Assembly: GCA_038257155.1 (NCBI GenBank) | Contig: JBBSJP010000001.1 | Location: forward strand, 62,001 to 126,000 | Origin: JANJTY01 sp038257155 | GTDB taxonomy: Bacteria; Pseudomonadota; Gammaproteobacteria; Xanthomonadales; Xanthomonadaceae | DNA length: 64,000 bases | Reading direction: 5' to 3' | In this document: positions 47,457 to 58,257 of the stretch, piece after piece | Numbering within the stretch: position 1 is the stretch's first letter | How the letters are laid out: the number at the start of each line of letters is the position of its first letter | The notes under the pieces: model-generated | The model's database searches: none | The model's input: only the letters and a program-made list of their open reading frames with translations | Told to the model about the DNA's origin: nothing | Program-made: the position numbers and the translations under genes

Positions 47457-48557
47457 ATGCGCTTTACTCTGCCTCGTGAGGTTCTTCTCAAGCCGCTTCA
47501 GCAGGTCGTGAACGTGGTGGAACGGCGCCAGACCCTGCCCGTTCTTGCCAACCTGCTGGTTCAGGTGGAGAACGGCAAGGTCTCGATGACCGGGTCTGAT
47601 CTTGAGGTCGAGATGATTGCCCGCTGCTCGGTCGAAGACAGCGAGAATGGTGAAACCACCATCCCGGCACGCAAGTTCTTCGAGCTGGTTCGAGCCCTGC
47701 AAGACGGTAGTCGCGTCACCGTTGAGCGCACCGGTGAGCGCGTTACCGTCAAGGCCGGACGTAGCCGCTTTGTACTGTCGACCCTGCCGACCAACGAGTT
47801 CCCGTCGATCGAGAACATCGATGTGGTGGAACGCATCAAGATCTCCGAGCTTGATCTGAAGGAATTGATCGATCGAACTGCGTTTGCCATGGCGCAGCAG
47901 GACGTGCGCTTTTACCTCAATGGGCTCTTGTTCGACGTGCGAGAAGACGGCCTGCGCTGCGTGGCAACTGACGGTCACCGACTCGCACTGTGCGAAGCCA
48001 TGTTCGAAACCGGCATCCAGGCGCGCCGCCAGATCATCTTGCCGCGCAAGGGTGTACTGGAGTTGCAGCGTTTGCTGGAAGGCGGAGATGCCGAACTCGA
48101 GCTGGAAGTAGGGCGAAACCATGTGCGCATGCATCGCGCCGATGTCACCTTCACATCCAAACTGATCGACGGCCGGTTCCCCGATTACGAAGCAGTGATC
48201 CCCATCGGAGCGGACAAGACCTTTTCGCTGGATCGGGAGGTCCTGCGCTCGGCCCTGCTTCGCGCCGCCATCCTTTCCAACGAAAAGTACCGCGGCGTCA
48301 AGCTTGACCTCAGCCCGGGGCAGTTGCGCATCGTTGCCCACAACCCGGAGCAGGAAGAGGCTGTCGAGGAGCTGGAAGTCGATACCGTGGTTGACGGTCT
48401 TTCCATCGGTTTCAATGTCACCTATCTGATGGAAGCTCTGGGTTCCTTGCGCAGCGAGTCGGTGGTTATTGCCCTGCGCGATGGCAATTCCAGTGCCCTG
48501 GTTCGCGAGGTTGGTTCGGATCGCTGCCGTCATGTCGTGATGCCGCTGCGCCTCTGA
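47457..48557 (+). CDS. dnaN: DNA polymerase III beta sliding clamp
   Basis: Ring-shaped clamp of 366 residues that tethers the replicative polymerase to DNA. The sequence starts MRFTLPREVLLKPLQQV and ends in RHVVMPLRL, the conserved C-terminal strand; three repeated clamp domains span the length. TTAGGGG lies upstream of the ATG. It follows the origin region and precedes recF by 16 bases. Confidence 0.97.
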   Translation: MRFTLPREVLLKPLQQVVNVVERRQTLPVLANLLVQVENGKVSMTGSDLEVEMIARCSVEDSENGETTIPARKFFELVRALQDGSRVTVERTGERVTVKAGRSRFVLSTLPTNEFPSIENIDVVERIKISELDLKELIDRTAFAMAQQDVRFYLNGLLFDVREDGLRCVATDGHRLALCEAMFETGIQARRQIILPRKGVLELQRLLEGGDAELELEVGRNHVRMHRADVTFTSKLIDGRFPDYEAVIPIGADKTFSLDREVLRSALLRAAILSNEKYRGVKLDLSPGQLRIVAHNPEQEEAVEELEVDTVVDGLSIGFNVTYLMEALGSLRSESVVIALRDGNSSALVREVGSDRCRHVVMPLRL

Positions 48558-48573
48558 GCCCGGTGAACCCACG

Positions 48574-49650
48574 ATGCGGGTAACGCGGCTTCGGCTGGAA
48601 GGGCTGCGGATCCTGGGAAGCGTGGAGCTGGAGCCAGGATCTGGCTGGAACAGCTTGGTTGGCCCGAACGGCTCGGGAAAAACGTCGGTCTTGGAGGGCT
48701 TGTTCCTCCTTGGGCACGGCCGAAGCTTTCGCCGAGGCAACAGTGATGCACTGATTCGCCGAGGAGAGGCGGGACTCAGTGTCTTTGCCGAGATCGAAAT
48801 GGGGGAGCGGTCCCATCGCATCGGGCTGACGAGAACGGCACGTGACTGGCAGGCCCGGATTGATGGGGAAACCGTCTCGAGTTTGGGACAGTTGTTCAAG
48901 CGTGCCCCCGTACTCTGCTTCGAGCCCGACTCGCACGCCTTGATCTCTGGAGCGGCAGACGAGCGAAGGCGGTTCCTGGATTGGGGTCTGTTCCACGTGG
49001 AACAGGACTTTCTCGGGGTCTGGCGTCGCTATCAACGCGCCTTGAAGCAGCGTAATGCGTTGCTTAAACAGTCCGGCTCACTACCGGAATTGAGTGTCTG
49101 GGACACGGAACTCTGCGAGCAGGGTGGCGCTTTGGATGTACTTCGGAGCAACTACACGAGGGCGCTGCAGCCGCATCTGGAATCACTGACCGAGCTGTTG
49201 GTGCCTGAGTTGGGTCGCCTGGAGATCCGCTATGCGTCGGGTTGGCGCTCGGAGACCATGGGCCTGGCTGATGCCTTGGAGTTGAGTCGTGATCGCGACA
49301 GGCAACAGGGCAACACCAGTGTAGGGCCACATCGAGCGGATCTGGCCCAGGCTTACGATGGCTTGGGTTCTCGGGAACACTATTCCCGAGGGCAGGAAAA
49401 GCTGACTGCCCTGATCCTTCGACTCGCTCAGGCTCGTTTGCATGCAGATCGAACCGGAAGCTGGCCCCTGCTATTGCTGGATGACCTCGGCTCAGAGTTG
49501 GACGCCGAGCACCTTGAGCGCGCATTGGTGACCATCGGTAACATGCCGGTACAGCGATGGGTAACCGGTACCTCCGGATTGACTGGACTTCAGCGGGACC
49601 AAACTGTTCGGTTCCACGTGGAACAGGGCAGGGTGAGCCGGCTGCTATAA
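48574..49650 (+). CDS. recF: DNA replication and repair protein RecF
   Basis: SMC-like ATPase of 358 residues that helps load RecA at gaps. Walker A is GPNGSGKTSVLEG, the signature is YSRGQEKLTALI and Walker B is LLLLDDLGSELD. The N-terminal RLRLEGLRILGSVELEPG fits the family. It sits between dnaN and gyrB in the usual order. Confidence 0.96.
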   Translation: MRVTRLRLEGLRILGSVELEPGSGWNSLVGPNGSGKTSVLEGLFLLGHGRSFRRGNSDALIRRGEAGLSVFAEIEMGERSHRIGLTRTARDWQARIDGETVSSLGQLFKRAPVLCFEPDSHALISGAADERRRFLDWGLFHVEQDFLGVWRRYQRALKQRNALLKQSGSLPELSVWDTELCEQGGALDVLRSNYTRALQPHLESLTELLVPELGRLEIRYASGWRSETMGLADALELSRDRDRQQGNTSVGPHRADLAQAYDGLGSREHYSRGQEKLTALILRLAQARLHADRTGSWPLLLLDDLGSELDAEHLERALVTIGNMPVQRWVTGTSGLTGLQRDQTVRFHVEQGRVSRLL

Positions 49651-49770
49651 TTCAACCATCCAGCAGAAGCCAGTCCGCTGAACCCCTTTCGAAGTCCGGC
49701 CGTCAATTGCGGCCGGGACTTCTGTCAGCCAGCTTTGGCTGACTCGCCGTCCCAGGAGCCTAAGCACCGC

Positions 49771-52206
49771 ATGAGCGACCAGAACAACTCGAACGATCAA
49801 AGCTACGATTCCAGCCGAATTACCGTGCTGCGCGGCCTGGATGCCGTGCGCAAGCGCCCCGGCATGTACATCGGTGACGTCCATGATGGAACCGGCCTGC
49901 ACCACATGGTGTTCGAAGTGGTGGATAACGCCATCGACGAGGCGCTGGCGGGACATTGCGATCAGGTCACCGTGATCCTGCATCCTGATGGCTCGGTCTC
50001 CGTATACGACAACGGCCGCGGCATTCCTGTCGACATCCACAAGGAAGAGGGCGTTTCGGCGGCAGAAGTCATCATGACCGTGCTGCACGCGGGCGGAAAG
50101 TTCGACGACAACAGCTACAAGGTCTCAGGCGGTCTGCACGGCGTTGGCGTTTCCGTGGTCAACGCGCTGTCGGAACACCTGTGGCTGGATATCTGGCGCG
50201 ATGGCCAGCACTTCCACCAGGAGTATCTGATGGGCGTGCCACAGGCGCCGCTGGCCGTGGTCGGGGCATCGGCAAAGCGCGGCACGCTGCTGCGCTTCAT
50301 GCCGGCGGCAACGGTTTTCACCGACATCGAGTTCCACTACGACATCCTCGCCAAGCGCCTGCGTGAACTGTCCTTCCTCAATTCCGGAGTCCGCATCGAG
50401 TTGATCGATGAGCGAGTCGACGGCAAGCGGGATCTGTTCGAGTACGAAGGCGGCATCCGCAGTTTTGTCGAGCATCTGGCGCAATTGAAGACGCCACTGC
50501 ATCCGCATGTCATCGCGGTGAGCGGCGAACGCGATGGCATTACTCTGGAAATTGCCCTGCAGTGGACCGACTCCTATCAGGAGACGATGTTCTGTTTCAC
50601 CAACAACATCCCGCAGAAGGATGGCGGTACCCACCTGGCCGGATTCCGCGCGGCGCTGACGCGCACGCTCTCCGGCTACATCGATCAGAACGGTATCGCC
50701 AAGCAGGCCAAGATCACGCTCTCTGGCGATGACATGCGCGAAGGCATGATCGCCGTGCTGTCGGTCAAGGTACCGGACCCGAGCTTCTCCAGTCAGACCA
50801 AGGAAAAGCTCGTATCTTCGGAGGTAAAGCCGGTAGTTGAGGCGATCGTCGCCGAAAAGCTGTCATCTTTCCTGCAAGAGCATCCCGCCGAGGCGCGCGC
50901 CATCACTGAAAAAGTGGTCGATGCCGCCCGCGCCCGCGAGGCCGCGCGCAAGGCGCGCGACCTGACGCGTCGCAAGGGCGCGCTGGATATCGCCGGCCTG
51001 CCCGGCAAACTGGCGGATTGCCAGGAGAAGGATCCGGCGCTTTCCGAACTCTTCATCGTCGAGGGCGATTCCGCCGGTGGCTCGGCCAAGCAGGGCCGCA
51101 ATCGCAAGACCCAGGCCATCCTGCCGCTGAAGGGCAAGATCCTCAATGTTGAGCGCGCGCGCTTCGACCGCATGCTGGGCTCAGCCGAGGTCGGTACCCT
51201 GATTACCGCGCTCGGCACCGGTATCGGCAAGGACGAGTACAACCCGGACAAGCTGCGTTATCACCGCATCATCTTGATGACCGACGCCGACGTGGACGGC
51301 TCGCACATCCGCACCCTGTTGCTGACCTTCTTTTACCGCCAGATGCCCGAGCTGATCGAGCGCGGCCACATCTACATCGGATTGCCGCCGCTCTACAAGA
51401 TCAAGCAGGGCAAGACCGAGATCTATCTGAAGGACGACGGCGCGCTCAATCAGTACCTGGTCAACAACGCCATCGAAGGCGCAGAACTGCGCGTTTCCGA
51501 TGTCACCCCCGCACTCACTGGCGCTGCACTTGAGCGACTGATGCTGAGTTGGGCGACCGTGCAGGACAGCATCAAGCGCCTGGCTCACCGCCTCGATGCG
51601 CAGTTGCTGGAGAGCATGCTGCGTCTGCCACCGCTGCGGCCTGACCTGTTTGCCGATGCGCAGCAACTGGGTGAGTGGACAAGCCGCCTCGAAGGCATGG
51701 TGAATGCGACAGGATTGGGTCGACCGCGTTACAGCATCACTGCCGAGGCGGCAGACGCAGAGCAGGGCGGCTCGCTGCGCATCGACAAGCGCCACAACGG
51801 CTTGACCAGTGTGCAGGTGCTGCCGGCGGCGCATCTGCAGGGCAGTGAACTGCGCCCGCTGGTTGAACTGGCGGCAGAGCTGGATGGCTTGCTGCAGGCC
51901 GGCGCGCAGGTGCAACGCGGTCAGCGCGTGCAGGCGGTCGAGCGCTTCGATCAGGTGTACGGCTTCCTGCTCGACGAGGCAAAGCGTGGCCGCACGATCC
52001 AGCGCTTCAAGGGCCTGGGTGAAATGAATCCCGAGCAGCTCTGGGAGACCACGGTGAATCCGGAAACCCGTCGCCTGCTGCGTGTCCGGATTGAAGATGC
52101 CGTGGCGGCCGATGAGATCTTTTCCACCTTGATGGGGGACGTGGTCGAACCCCGTCGGGCCTTCATCGAAGAGAACGCGTTGAAGGTCTCCAATCTCGAC
52201 GTGTAG
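49771..52206 (+). CDS. gyrB: DNA gyrase subunit B
   Basis: ATPase subunit of gyrase, 811 residues. The GHKL ATPase has VVDNAIDEALAGH and GGLHGVGVSVVNAL; the TOPRIM domain has EGDSAGGSAKQGRNRKTQA and DADVDGSHIRTLL. ATG 49771 (AGGAG upstream, at 49754-49758) begins MSDQNNSNDQSYDSSRI; the frame extends 36 bases further up. The additional segment of about 165 residues before the C-terminal QRFKGLGEMNPEQLWETT is typical of proteobacterial GyrB. The gene is complete. Confidence 0.98.
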   Translation: MSDQNNSNDQSYDSSRITVLRGLDAVRKRPGMYIGDVHDGTGLHHMVFEVVDNAIDEALAGHCDQVTVILHPDGSVSVYDNGRGIPVDIHKEEGVSAAEVIMTVLHAGGKFDDNSYKVSGGLHGVGVSVVNALSEHLWLDIWRDGQHFHQEYLMGVPQAPLAVVGASAKRGTLLRFMPAATVFTDIEFHYDILAKRLRELSFLNSGVRIELIDERVDGKRDLFEYEGGIRSFVEHLAQLKTPLHPHVIAVSGERDGITLEIALQWTDSYQETMFCFTNNIPQKDGGTHLAGFRAALTRTLSGYIDQNGIAKQAKITLSGDDMREGMIAVLSVKVPDPSFSSQTKEKLVSSEVKPVVEAIVAEKLSSFLQEHPAEARAITEKVVDAARAREAARKARDLTRRKGALDIAGLPGKLADCQEKDPALSELFIVEGDSAGGSAKQGRNRKTQAILPLKGKILNVERARFDRMLGSAEVGTLITALGTGIGKDEYNPDKLRYHRIILMTDADVDGSHIRTLLLTFFYRQMPELIERGHIYIGLPPLYKIKQGKTEIYLKDDGALNQYLVNNAIEGAELRVSDVTPALTGAALERLMLSWATVQDSIKRLAHRLDAQLLESMLRLPPLRPDLFADAQQLGEWTSRLEGMVNATGLGRPRYSITAEAADAEQGGSLRIDKRHNGLTSVQVLPAAHLQGSELRPLVELAAELDGLLQAGAQVQRGQRVQAVERFDQVYGFLLDEAKRGRTIQRFKGLGEMNPEQLWETTVNPETRRLLRVRIEDAVAADEIFSTLMGDVVEPRRAFIEENALKVSNLDV

Positions 52207-52594
52207 CCCGGACCTTCGGTTCGCGGCTCGAGTCGGCATGAAGCTCGCGCGTCCTGCGTTCGGCCGCTTCGCGGCAACGCGGGCTGCGCGCGGCGGCTTC
52301 GCGCGCATGGCTCGCTCGCTCGCCAAAGCCCCGGCCTCGGGCTTTGCAGCGCGAGGCGTTCCAGGGCGCACAGACCGTTGGTTCGATAGCGCACAGTTTC
52401 AAGCGCGGCGGGCCTGAGTGCCACCCCTCGGGAGCGGTGCAAGCCCGGACCCTGGCAAGGCGGAACGAGCGCGGCACCGCTATCAGCAGACCTGCATCAG
52501 GCAGCAGCCTTGCGTGCATTGCCTGATCGCCGGCTGGCTATACTAAGCACGGGAGCGTGATCGGATCGGTCATCGCAGGGGACGTTCGGGACCC
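52207..52594. other. Intergenic region after gyrB
   Basis: About 390 GC-rich bases with no supported gene. CAAAGCCC and GGGCTTTG (52324-52331 and 52339-52346) form an 8-base stem but lack a T-run, so it is only a weak terminator candidate. Confidence 0.4.
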
Positions 52595-54142
52595 ATGAAA
52601 AAAGCGCATTTGTACTTCCTCGCCGCTGCGATCGCAGCGGTGGGTCTGGCAGCCATCGTCTACAAATGGCAAGTGCTGCAATTTCCGCTGCAACCGGTGT
52701 CCGAGGTGGAGGTCTGGACCTTGCAGGCGCGCGTTGAGTATCCGCCAAGGCGTGGCGCCAACACCGTCGTTCTGCAGATCCCCCGGCAGCCTCCTGGATT
52801 CGCCATCCTTGATGAAAAATTCGTTGCGCGAAACTATTCGCAGCTCGAGGAAACCACGCGTCACGGTCGTGAAGTGCAGTGGGCGATCAGACGCGCCAAC
52901 GGCGCGCAAGTGCTCTACTACCGGGCAACGGTGGTACGCGGAACCGAAAGCCCGCAGTTCGATGCCGACGTGAGAGTGGGCAATCCCCCAGTACTGGAGG
53001 AGCCGTACCTGACGGCGGCGCAAAGTCTGCTGGAAGACGTACGCGAAGGCTCGGCCGACATCCTCACCTACGCGCGCGAGCTGGTGCGCCGCTTCGCCCA
53101 GACGCCCTACAGCCAGGAAGTTGCGCTGCTGGTCGAAAATGCTCCAACCCCGGAAGCGCGCGCCCAGTTCATCGCGCAGTTGCTGTCAACGCGAAATATC
53201 CCGGCGCGTGTCGTCCATGGTTTGGAGCTTGGCGAAACGCAAAGCAGCCTGGAGTTGCTGCCCTGGCTGATGGTGCACAACGGCGAACAATGGCATGCGA
53301 TCGATCTGCGCACCGCTTCCAGCGGTTGGCCGAACAACCTCTTCCTGTGGAGCGCCTCGCCGCAGCCGGTCCTGCTGGTGGACGAGAACCCGCGCGCCAC
53401 GGTCGAGTATTCGGTGAGCCGCAACCTGGCTGACGCCATGGCGGTGGCGGAACGACGCCTCGAGGTGCAGAACGCCAACCTGGTGCGTTACTCGCTGCTG
53501 TCGCTGCCGCTGCAGACCCAAGAGGTCTACAAGGTCCTTCTGATGGTTCCGCTGGGCGCGTTCGTCATGCTGATCCTGCGCAACATCATCGGCTTGAAGA
53601 CCTTCGGCACTTTCATGCCCGTGCTGATAGCCATTGCATTCCGTGACACCGGGCTTACTGCTGGCGTGGCGCTCTTCATGATGGTGGTGTCCGCAGGCCT
53701 GCTGGTGCGCTTCTATCTGGAGCGATTACGCCTGCTGCTGGTGCCTCGCCTGACGGCCGTGCTGATTCTGGTGGTGCTGCTGATGGCGCTGGTCAGCGTG
53801 GTATCCAACCGCCTGGGAATTGAGGTCGGACTTTCAATCGCCTTGTTTCCCATGGTGATCATGGCGATGACCATCGAGCGCATGTCGGTGTCCTGGGAAG
53901 AGCGCGGTCCCGGCACCGCCATCAAGGAGGGCCTGGGCTCACTCGTGGTCGCCTGCCTGGCCTATCTGCTGATGAGCTGGGACCGCGCCGTGCATCTGGT
54001 CTTCGTGTTTCCCGAGGTGCTGCTGATTCTGTTCAGCATGGCCCTGCTGCTTGGGCGCTACTCCGGCTATCGGCTGACTGAGCTCCTGCGATTCCGGGCC
54101 CTGGCACGCGAAGCCGATACCGTTCCCAAGACGGTGGCCTGA
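52595..54142 (+). CDS. Inactive transglutaminase fused to seven membrane helices
   Basis: Membrane protein of 515 residues. An N-terminal signal-anchor (YFLAAAIAAVGLAAIVYKW) leads to a periplasmic domain of the UUP1/transglutaminase-like type (about 30-300). Seven helices follow (VLLMVPLGAFVMLILRNIIG, LTAVLILVVLLMALVSVVSN and others). The catalytic Cys-His-Asp triad is not evident. It is directly followed by an ATP-grasp gene, a known pairing in Pseudomonas and others that has been linked, together with retropepsin-like proteins, to osmotic resistance. No retropepsin gene is nearby here. Confidence 0.8.
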   Translation: MKKAHLYFLAAAIAAVGLAAIVYKWQVLQFPLQPVSEVEVWTLQARVEYPPRRGANTVVLQIPRQPPGFAILDEKFVARNYSQLEETTRHGREVQWAIRRANGAQVLYYRATVVRGTESPQFDADVRVGNPPVLEEPYLTAAQSLLEDVREGSADILTYARELVRRFAQTPYSQEVALLVENAPTPEARAQFIAQLLSTRNIPARVVHGLELGETQSSLELLPWLMVHNGEQWHAIDLRTASSGWPNNLFLWSASPQPVLLVDENPRATVEYSVSRNLADAMAVAERRLEVQNANLVRYSLLSLPLQTQEVYKVLLMVPLGAFVMLILRNIIGLKTFGTFMPVLIAIAFRDTGLTAGVALFMMVVSAGLLVRFYLERLRLLLVPRLTAVLILVVLLMALVSVVSNRLGIEVGLSIALFPMVIMAMTIERMSVSWEERGPGTAIKEGLGSLVVACLAYLLMSWDRAVHLVFVFPEVLLILFSMALLLGRYSGYRLTELLRFRALAREADTVPKTVA

Positions 54143-54145
54143 GTC

Positions 54146-55108
54146 ATGATGGGATTGTTCAAGACCTGGCAGCGGCTGAAGCGGATCGGCCTGGTCGGAT
54201 TGAATGAGCGCAACGCCGAGTTCGTCCTGATGCACAATCCGCGCAAGTTCTATCCGCGCGTTGACGACAAGCTGATCACCAAGCAGCTTGCCATTGCCGC
54301 AGGCTTGCCCGTGCCGGAACTCTACGCCGTGGTTCGGGAAGAGCATGAGATAGCCGAGTTGCACGAACGCATAAGGCAGCATGACGCTTTCGTGGTGAAG
54401 CCGGCACGTGGCTCTGGCGGAGACGGAATTCTGGTGATCAGCGGCCGGCGCGGTGACAAGTACAGGCGCAGCAACGGCCACCTGATGACGCGTGATGAAT
54501 TTGAGCACCACCTTTCCAACGGGCTGTCAGGCCTGTTTTCCCTGGGCGGGCAGCCGGATCATCTTCTGGTCGAGTACTGCGTGCAGTTCGACCCGATCTT
54601 CGACCAGGTCAGTTACAAGGGTGTGCCCGACATCCGCATCATTGTTTTCCAGGGATATCCGGTGATGGCGATGATCCGCCTGCCGACGCGATTGTCGGAT
54701 GGCAAGGCCAACCTGCACCAGGGCGCCATTGGTGTCGGCATCGATATCCCTACCGGCATTACCTGCCGCGGTGTGTGGGGAACGGAGATAGTGCGCGAGC
54801 ACCCGGACACCGAGCGCAGCATCGTGGGCCTGGAGATCCCGCGGTGGGAGGAATTGCTGCACATGTCGGCGCGCTGCTACGAGTTGTCCGGGTTGGGCTA
54901 TGTAGGGGTCGATTTCGTGCTGGACCGGACCCACGGGCCACTGATCCTCGAACTCAATGCGCGCCCCGGCCTGTCGATCCAGATTGCCAATGGCAATGGT
55001 CTGAAGCTGCGTTTGCAGAAGGTAGAGGATCTGGCCGCCCGTGGAGAGCTGTCCAAGGATCCTGAACAGCGGGTTACATTTGCACGCACCCATTTCGCTA
55101 CGATCTGA
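54146..55108 (+). CDS. RimK-related alpha-L-glutamate ligase-like protein
   Basis: ATP-grasp enzyme of 320 residues. Features include the ATP-binding VVKPARGSGGDGILVI, LVEYCVQFDPIFDQV and the metal-binding end VGVDFVLDRTHGPLILELN followed by ARPGLSIQIAN. The family joins an amino acid, often glutamate, to a carboxyl group; the acceptor here is unknown. It begins 3 bases after the membrane-protein gene, so they form one operon and probably one pathway. Confidence 0.8.
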   Translation: MMGLFKTWQRLKRIGLVGLNERNAEFVLMHNPRKFYPRVDDKLITKQLAIAAGLPVPELYAVVREEHEIAELHERIRQHDAFVVKPARGSGGDGILVISGRRGDKYRRSNGHLMTRDEFEHHLSNGLSGLFSLGGQPDHLLVEYCVQFDPIFDQVSYKGVPDIRIIVFQGYPVMAMIRLPTRLSDGKANLHQGAIGVGIDIPTGITCRGVWGTEIVREHPDTERSIVGLEIPRWEELLHMSARCYELSGLGYVGVDFVLDRTHGPLILELNARPGLSIQIANGNGLKLRLQKVEDLAARGELSKDPEQRVTFARTHFATI

Positions 55109-55327
55109 CCCCTGCGCCGCCGCCACGGCGTTGATACTCATGCAAGGCGCAGCACCCTGCGCCGATAGCGACCAGCCATGCTGCAAAGTGCACCATCAAC
55201 AGGTTCCAGGTTCACCCGGTTTGGCCAAGCCAGCCCAGGCACTTGAGTAAAGGCACTAATTCCATATAGCCTATCGGGTTCCCGCTGCCGAATTGCTTCA
55301 GGCAGCGCCCCACGTAGAGGATCCGTC

Positions 55328-56605
55328 ATGAAGCCATCATGCGTGACCAGAATTCTGCTCCTGCTGCTCATCCCGGCGGTGCTGCTCGTTTCAGTAGTCC
55401 CGGCAGACGCCGCGCGTCGACAGAAGGATGAGGAGAAGAAGGCATCGCTGTTCCCCAACGCGACTCGCAAAGATCCGGGAATGAGCGCGCAACAGCGGTT
55501 TCAGAAGGACATGCAGCGCATGTTCGACGCAGCGGAAGACGAGAACCACGATCTCGCGATCGAGCTCGCCGACAAGGTGATCAACCACCCCAAGGCCGGG
55601 CGATACGAGCGCGCCGTCTCGCACCAGAATTCAGCATTCGTCCTGATGGAGCAGAATCGCGATCCGGAGGCAGCGGAGCGGCTCGAAAAGGCCATCGCCG
55701 AGGACGCACTGAACAACGACATTCACTACCAGCTGATGGCGCAGCTGGCGCAGATCAAAGCCCAGGAAGAAGACCTCGAAGGCGCCTTGATCTGGATTGA
55801 CCGGCTGATAACCGAGACCCGCTCCGAGCGCGATGACTACGCCATCCTCAAGGCCAACACCCTCTTCCAGCTCGATCGGTTCCAGGAATCGGTAGACATC
55901 ATCAAGATGGTGCTGGCGCGTTCCACGGACCCGCAGCCGAGCTGGTCGCAGTTGCTCATGGCAGCCTACTTTGAAATGGAGCAGCCGCTCGAGGCCGCCA
56001 AGATCGCCGAGGCCCAGCTTGAGCGCAATCCGCGCGACAAGCAGATGCTGATGAATCTGGCCTCGATCTACATCGAAGCCGATCGCTACGACGAAGCGGC
56101 TGGTGCCTTGACCCGGGCGCGCACCCAGGGGTTGCTGACCGAGGATCGCGACTATCGCCAGCTCTACCGGCTGTATCTCAACATCGACGGTCAGGAAGCC
56201 GCCGCGGTCGAGGTCATCAATGAGGGCCTCGAGAAGAAGATCCTCGAGCCCAACCTGGAGGTCTACAACATCCTTGGCCAGGCCTACTACTTCTCCGACA
56301 AGGTCGACGAAGCGATTGAGGCATGGAAGCAGGCCGACAGCTTCGCAACCGACGGCGAAGTGGCCCTGAATCTGGCGCGTACCTACTACAACGAAGAGCG
56401 TTACGCCGACGCCAAGGCTTCGGCGCGCCGCGCAATCGACAAGGGCGTCAAGCGGCCCGGCGACGCCTGGGTGATCATCGGCAACTCCGAATACTTCGGC
56501 ATGGACAATCGCGCCGGAGGCATCGCCGCCTACCGCGAGGCCGCGAAGTTCCCCGAGACCAAGGAACAGGCCGAGACATGGCTGCGCCAGAGTCGGAACA
56601 TGTGA
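55328..56605 (+). CDS. TPR-repeat periplasmic protein
   Basis: Exported protein of 425 residues with a signal peptide (ILLLLLIPAVLLVSVVPADA). Degenerate tetratricopeptide repeats run from about 65 to 420 (NHDLAIELADKVINH, DRYDEAAGALTRARTQG, DKVDEAIEAWKQADSF). It lies 94 bases before tonB and in the same direction, so it may belong to the energiser cluster; TPR proteins coupled to TonB systems are known in Vibrio (TtpC). That link is inferred from position. Confidence 0.7.
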   Translation: MKPSCVTRILLLLLIPAVLLVSVVPADAARRQKDEEKKASLFPNATRKDPGMSAQQRFQKDMQRMFDAAEDENHDLAIELADKVINHPKAGRYERAVSHQNSAFVLMEQNRDPEAAERLEKAIAEDALNNDIHYQLMAQLAQIKAQEEDLEGALIWIDRLITETRSERDDYAILKANTLFQLDRFQESVDIIKMVLARSTDPQPSWSQLLMAAYFEMEQPLEAAKIAEAQLERNPRDKQMLMNLASIYIEADRYDEAAGALTRARTQGLLTEDRDYRQLYRLYLNIDGQEAAAVEVINEGLEKKILEPNLEVYNILGQAYYFSDKVDEAIEAWKQADSFATDGEVALNLARTYYNEERYADAKASARRAIDKGVKRPGDAWVIIGNSEYFGMDNRAGGIAAYREAAKFPETKEQAETWLRQSRNM

Positions 56606-56699
56606 AGGCCCACGCTGGGTTTTCCCGGGAACATGGGATAAGCTTTCCAGCCCCGCAGCAAATGGGGCGCACCGTTGCTTCGATGAACGATGATCCGGC

Positions 56700-57362
<663 letters not shown>

Positions 57363-57377
57363 CGAAGGGTTAGCGCT

Positions 57378-58229
57378 ATGCTGCAAGACGAAGCTTCCAA
57401 CCAGCCGCTCAACGAGGCGGTCGCTACTGACGCCACCGCCAACGCAGCACCTGCTGCAGGCGCTGCCCCGGCTCCCGCCTTTGATCCCGCCGCCGGCGGC
57501 AGCTTTGTCGGTGATTCCGACGCGGCTGCCCTCAGCCAGATGGGATTTGATCAGCTGCTCGGTCAGCTTGATGTGGTGGGCTGGATCGTGTTGATCACAC
57601 TCGTGGTGCAGTCCGCCAGTTCCTGGTACTTCATCATCGTCAACGCGATCAAGAGCCGTATCATCTCGTCGCGCGCCGAGCGCGTAGTGCGTACCTTCTG
57701 GGAAACCCAGAACGCGCAGGACGCGATCCGCTTCATGGAAGAGCAGCCCGGCAGCGAGCCGTTCTCCAAGATTGCGCTCGACTGCGCACAGGCCGCCGCC
57801 CACCACCAGCGCCACGAGGGTTCGCGTCTGGTCGAGGCACTGAACCGCTCCGAGTTCATCGATCGGGCGCTGCGTCAGGCCGTATCGCGCGAGAGCTCGC
57901 GTCTTGAAAGCGGCATGACCCTGCTGGCTTCGGTCGGTTCGACCGCGCCCTTCATCGGTCTGCTCGGTACCGTCTGGGGCATTTACCACGCCCTGATCAA
58001 GATCGGTCAGACGGGCCAGGCGTCCATCGACGCCGTAGCCGGCCCGGTGGGCGAGGCGCTGATCATGACCGCCATCGGTCTGTTCGTCGCCATCCCTGCG
58101 GTTATCGCCTACAACTTCTTCAACCGCATCAACCGCAACACCAACTCCCGGTTCGATACGTTCGCGCATGACCTGCACGACTTCTTCGCGACCGGATCCC
58201 GTGTTGGTGAACCCGTCGCCAAGCGTTGA
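57378..58229 (+). CDS. exbB: ExbB/TolQ/MotA-type proton channel protein
   Basis: Inner-membrane protein of 283 residues. A long alanine-rich N-terminus precedes three helices: VVGWIVLITLVVQSASSWYF, LLASVGSTAPFIGLLGTVWG and ALIMTAIGLFVAIPAVIAYN. The GLLGTVWGI and GEALIMTAIGL segments are the family hallmarks. With the ExbD proteins downstream it forms the proton-driven motor for TonB. The N-terminus is longer than in E. coli ExbB. Confidence 0.93.
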   Translation: MLQDEASNQPLNEAVATDATANAAPAAGAAPAPAFDPAAGGSFVGDSDAAALSQMGFDQLLGQLDVVGWIVLITLVVQSASSWYFIIVNAIKSRIISSRAERVVRTFWETQNAQDAIRFMEEQPGSEPFSKIALDCAQAAAHHQRHEGSRLVEALNRSEFIDRALRQAVSRESSRLESGMTLLASVGSTAPFIGLLGTVWGIYHALIKIGQTGQASIDAVAGPVGEALIMTAIGLFVAIPAVIAYNFFNRINRNTNSRFDTFAHDLHDFFATGSRVGEPVAKR

Positions 58230-58257
58230 TGCCACGCGCACCAGTCGGAGTTAGACC

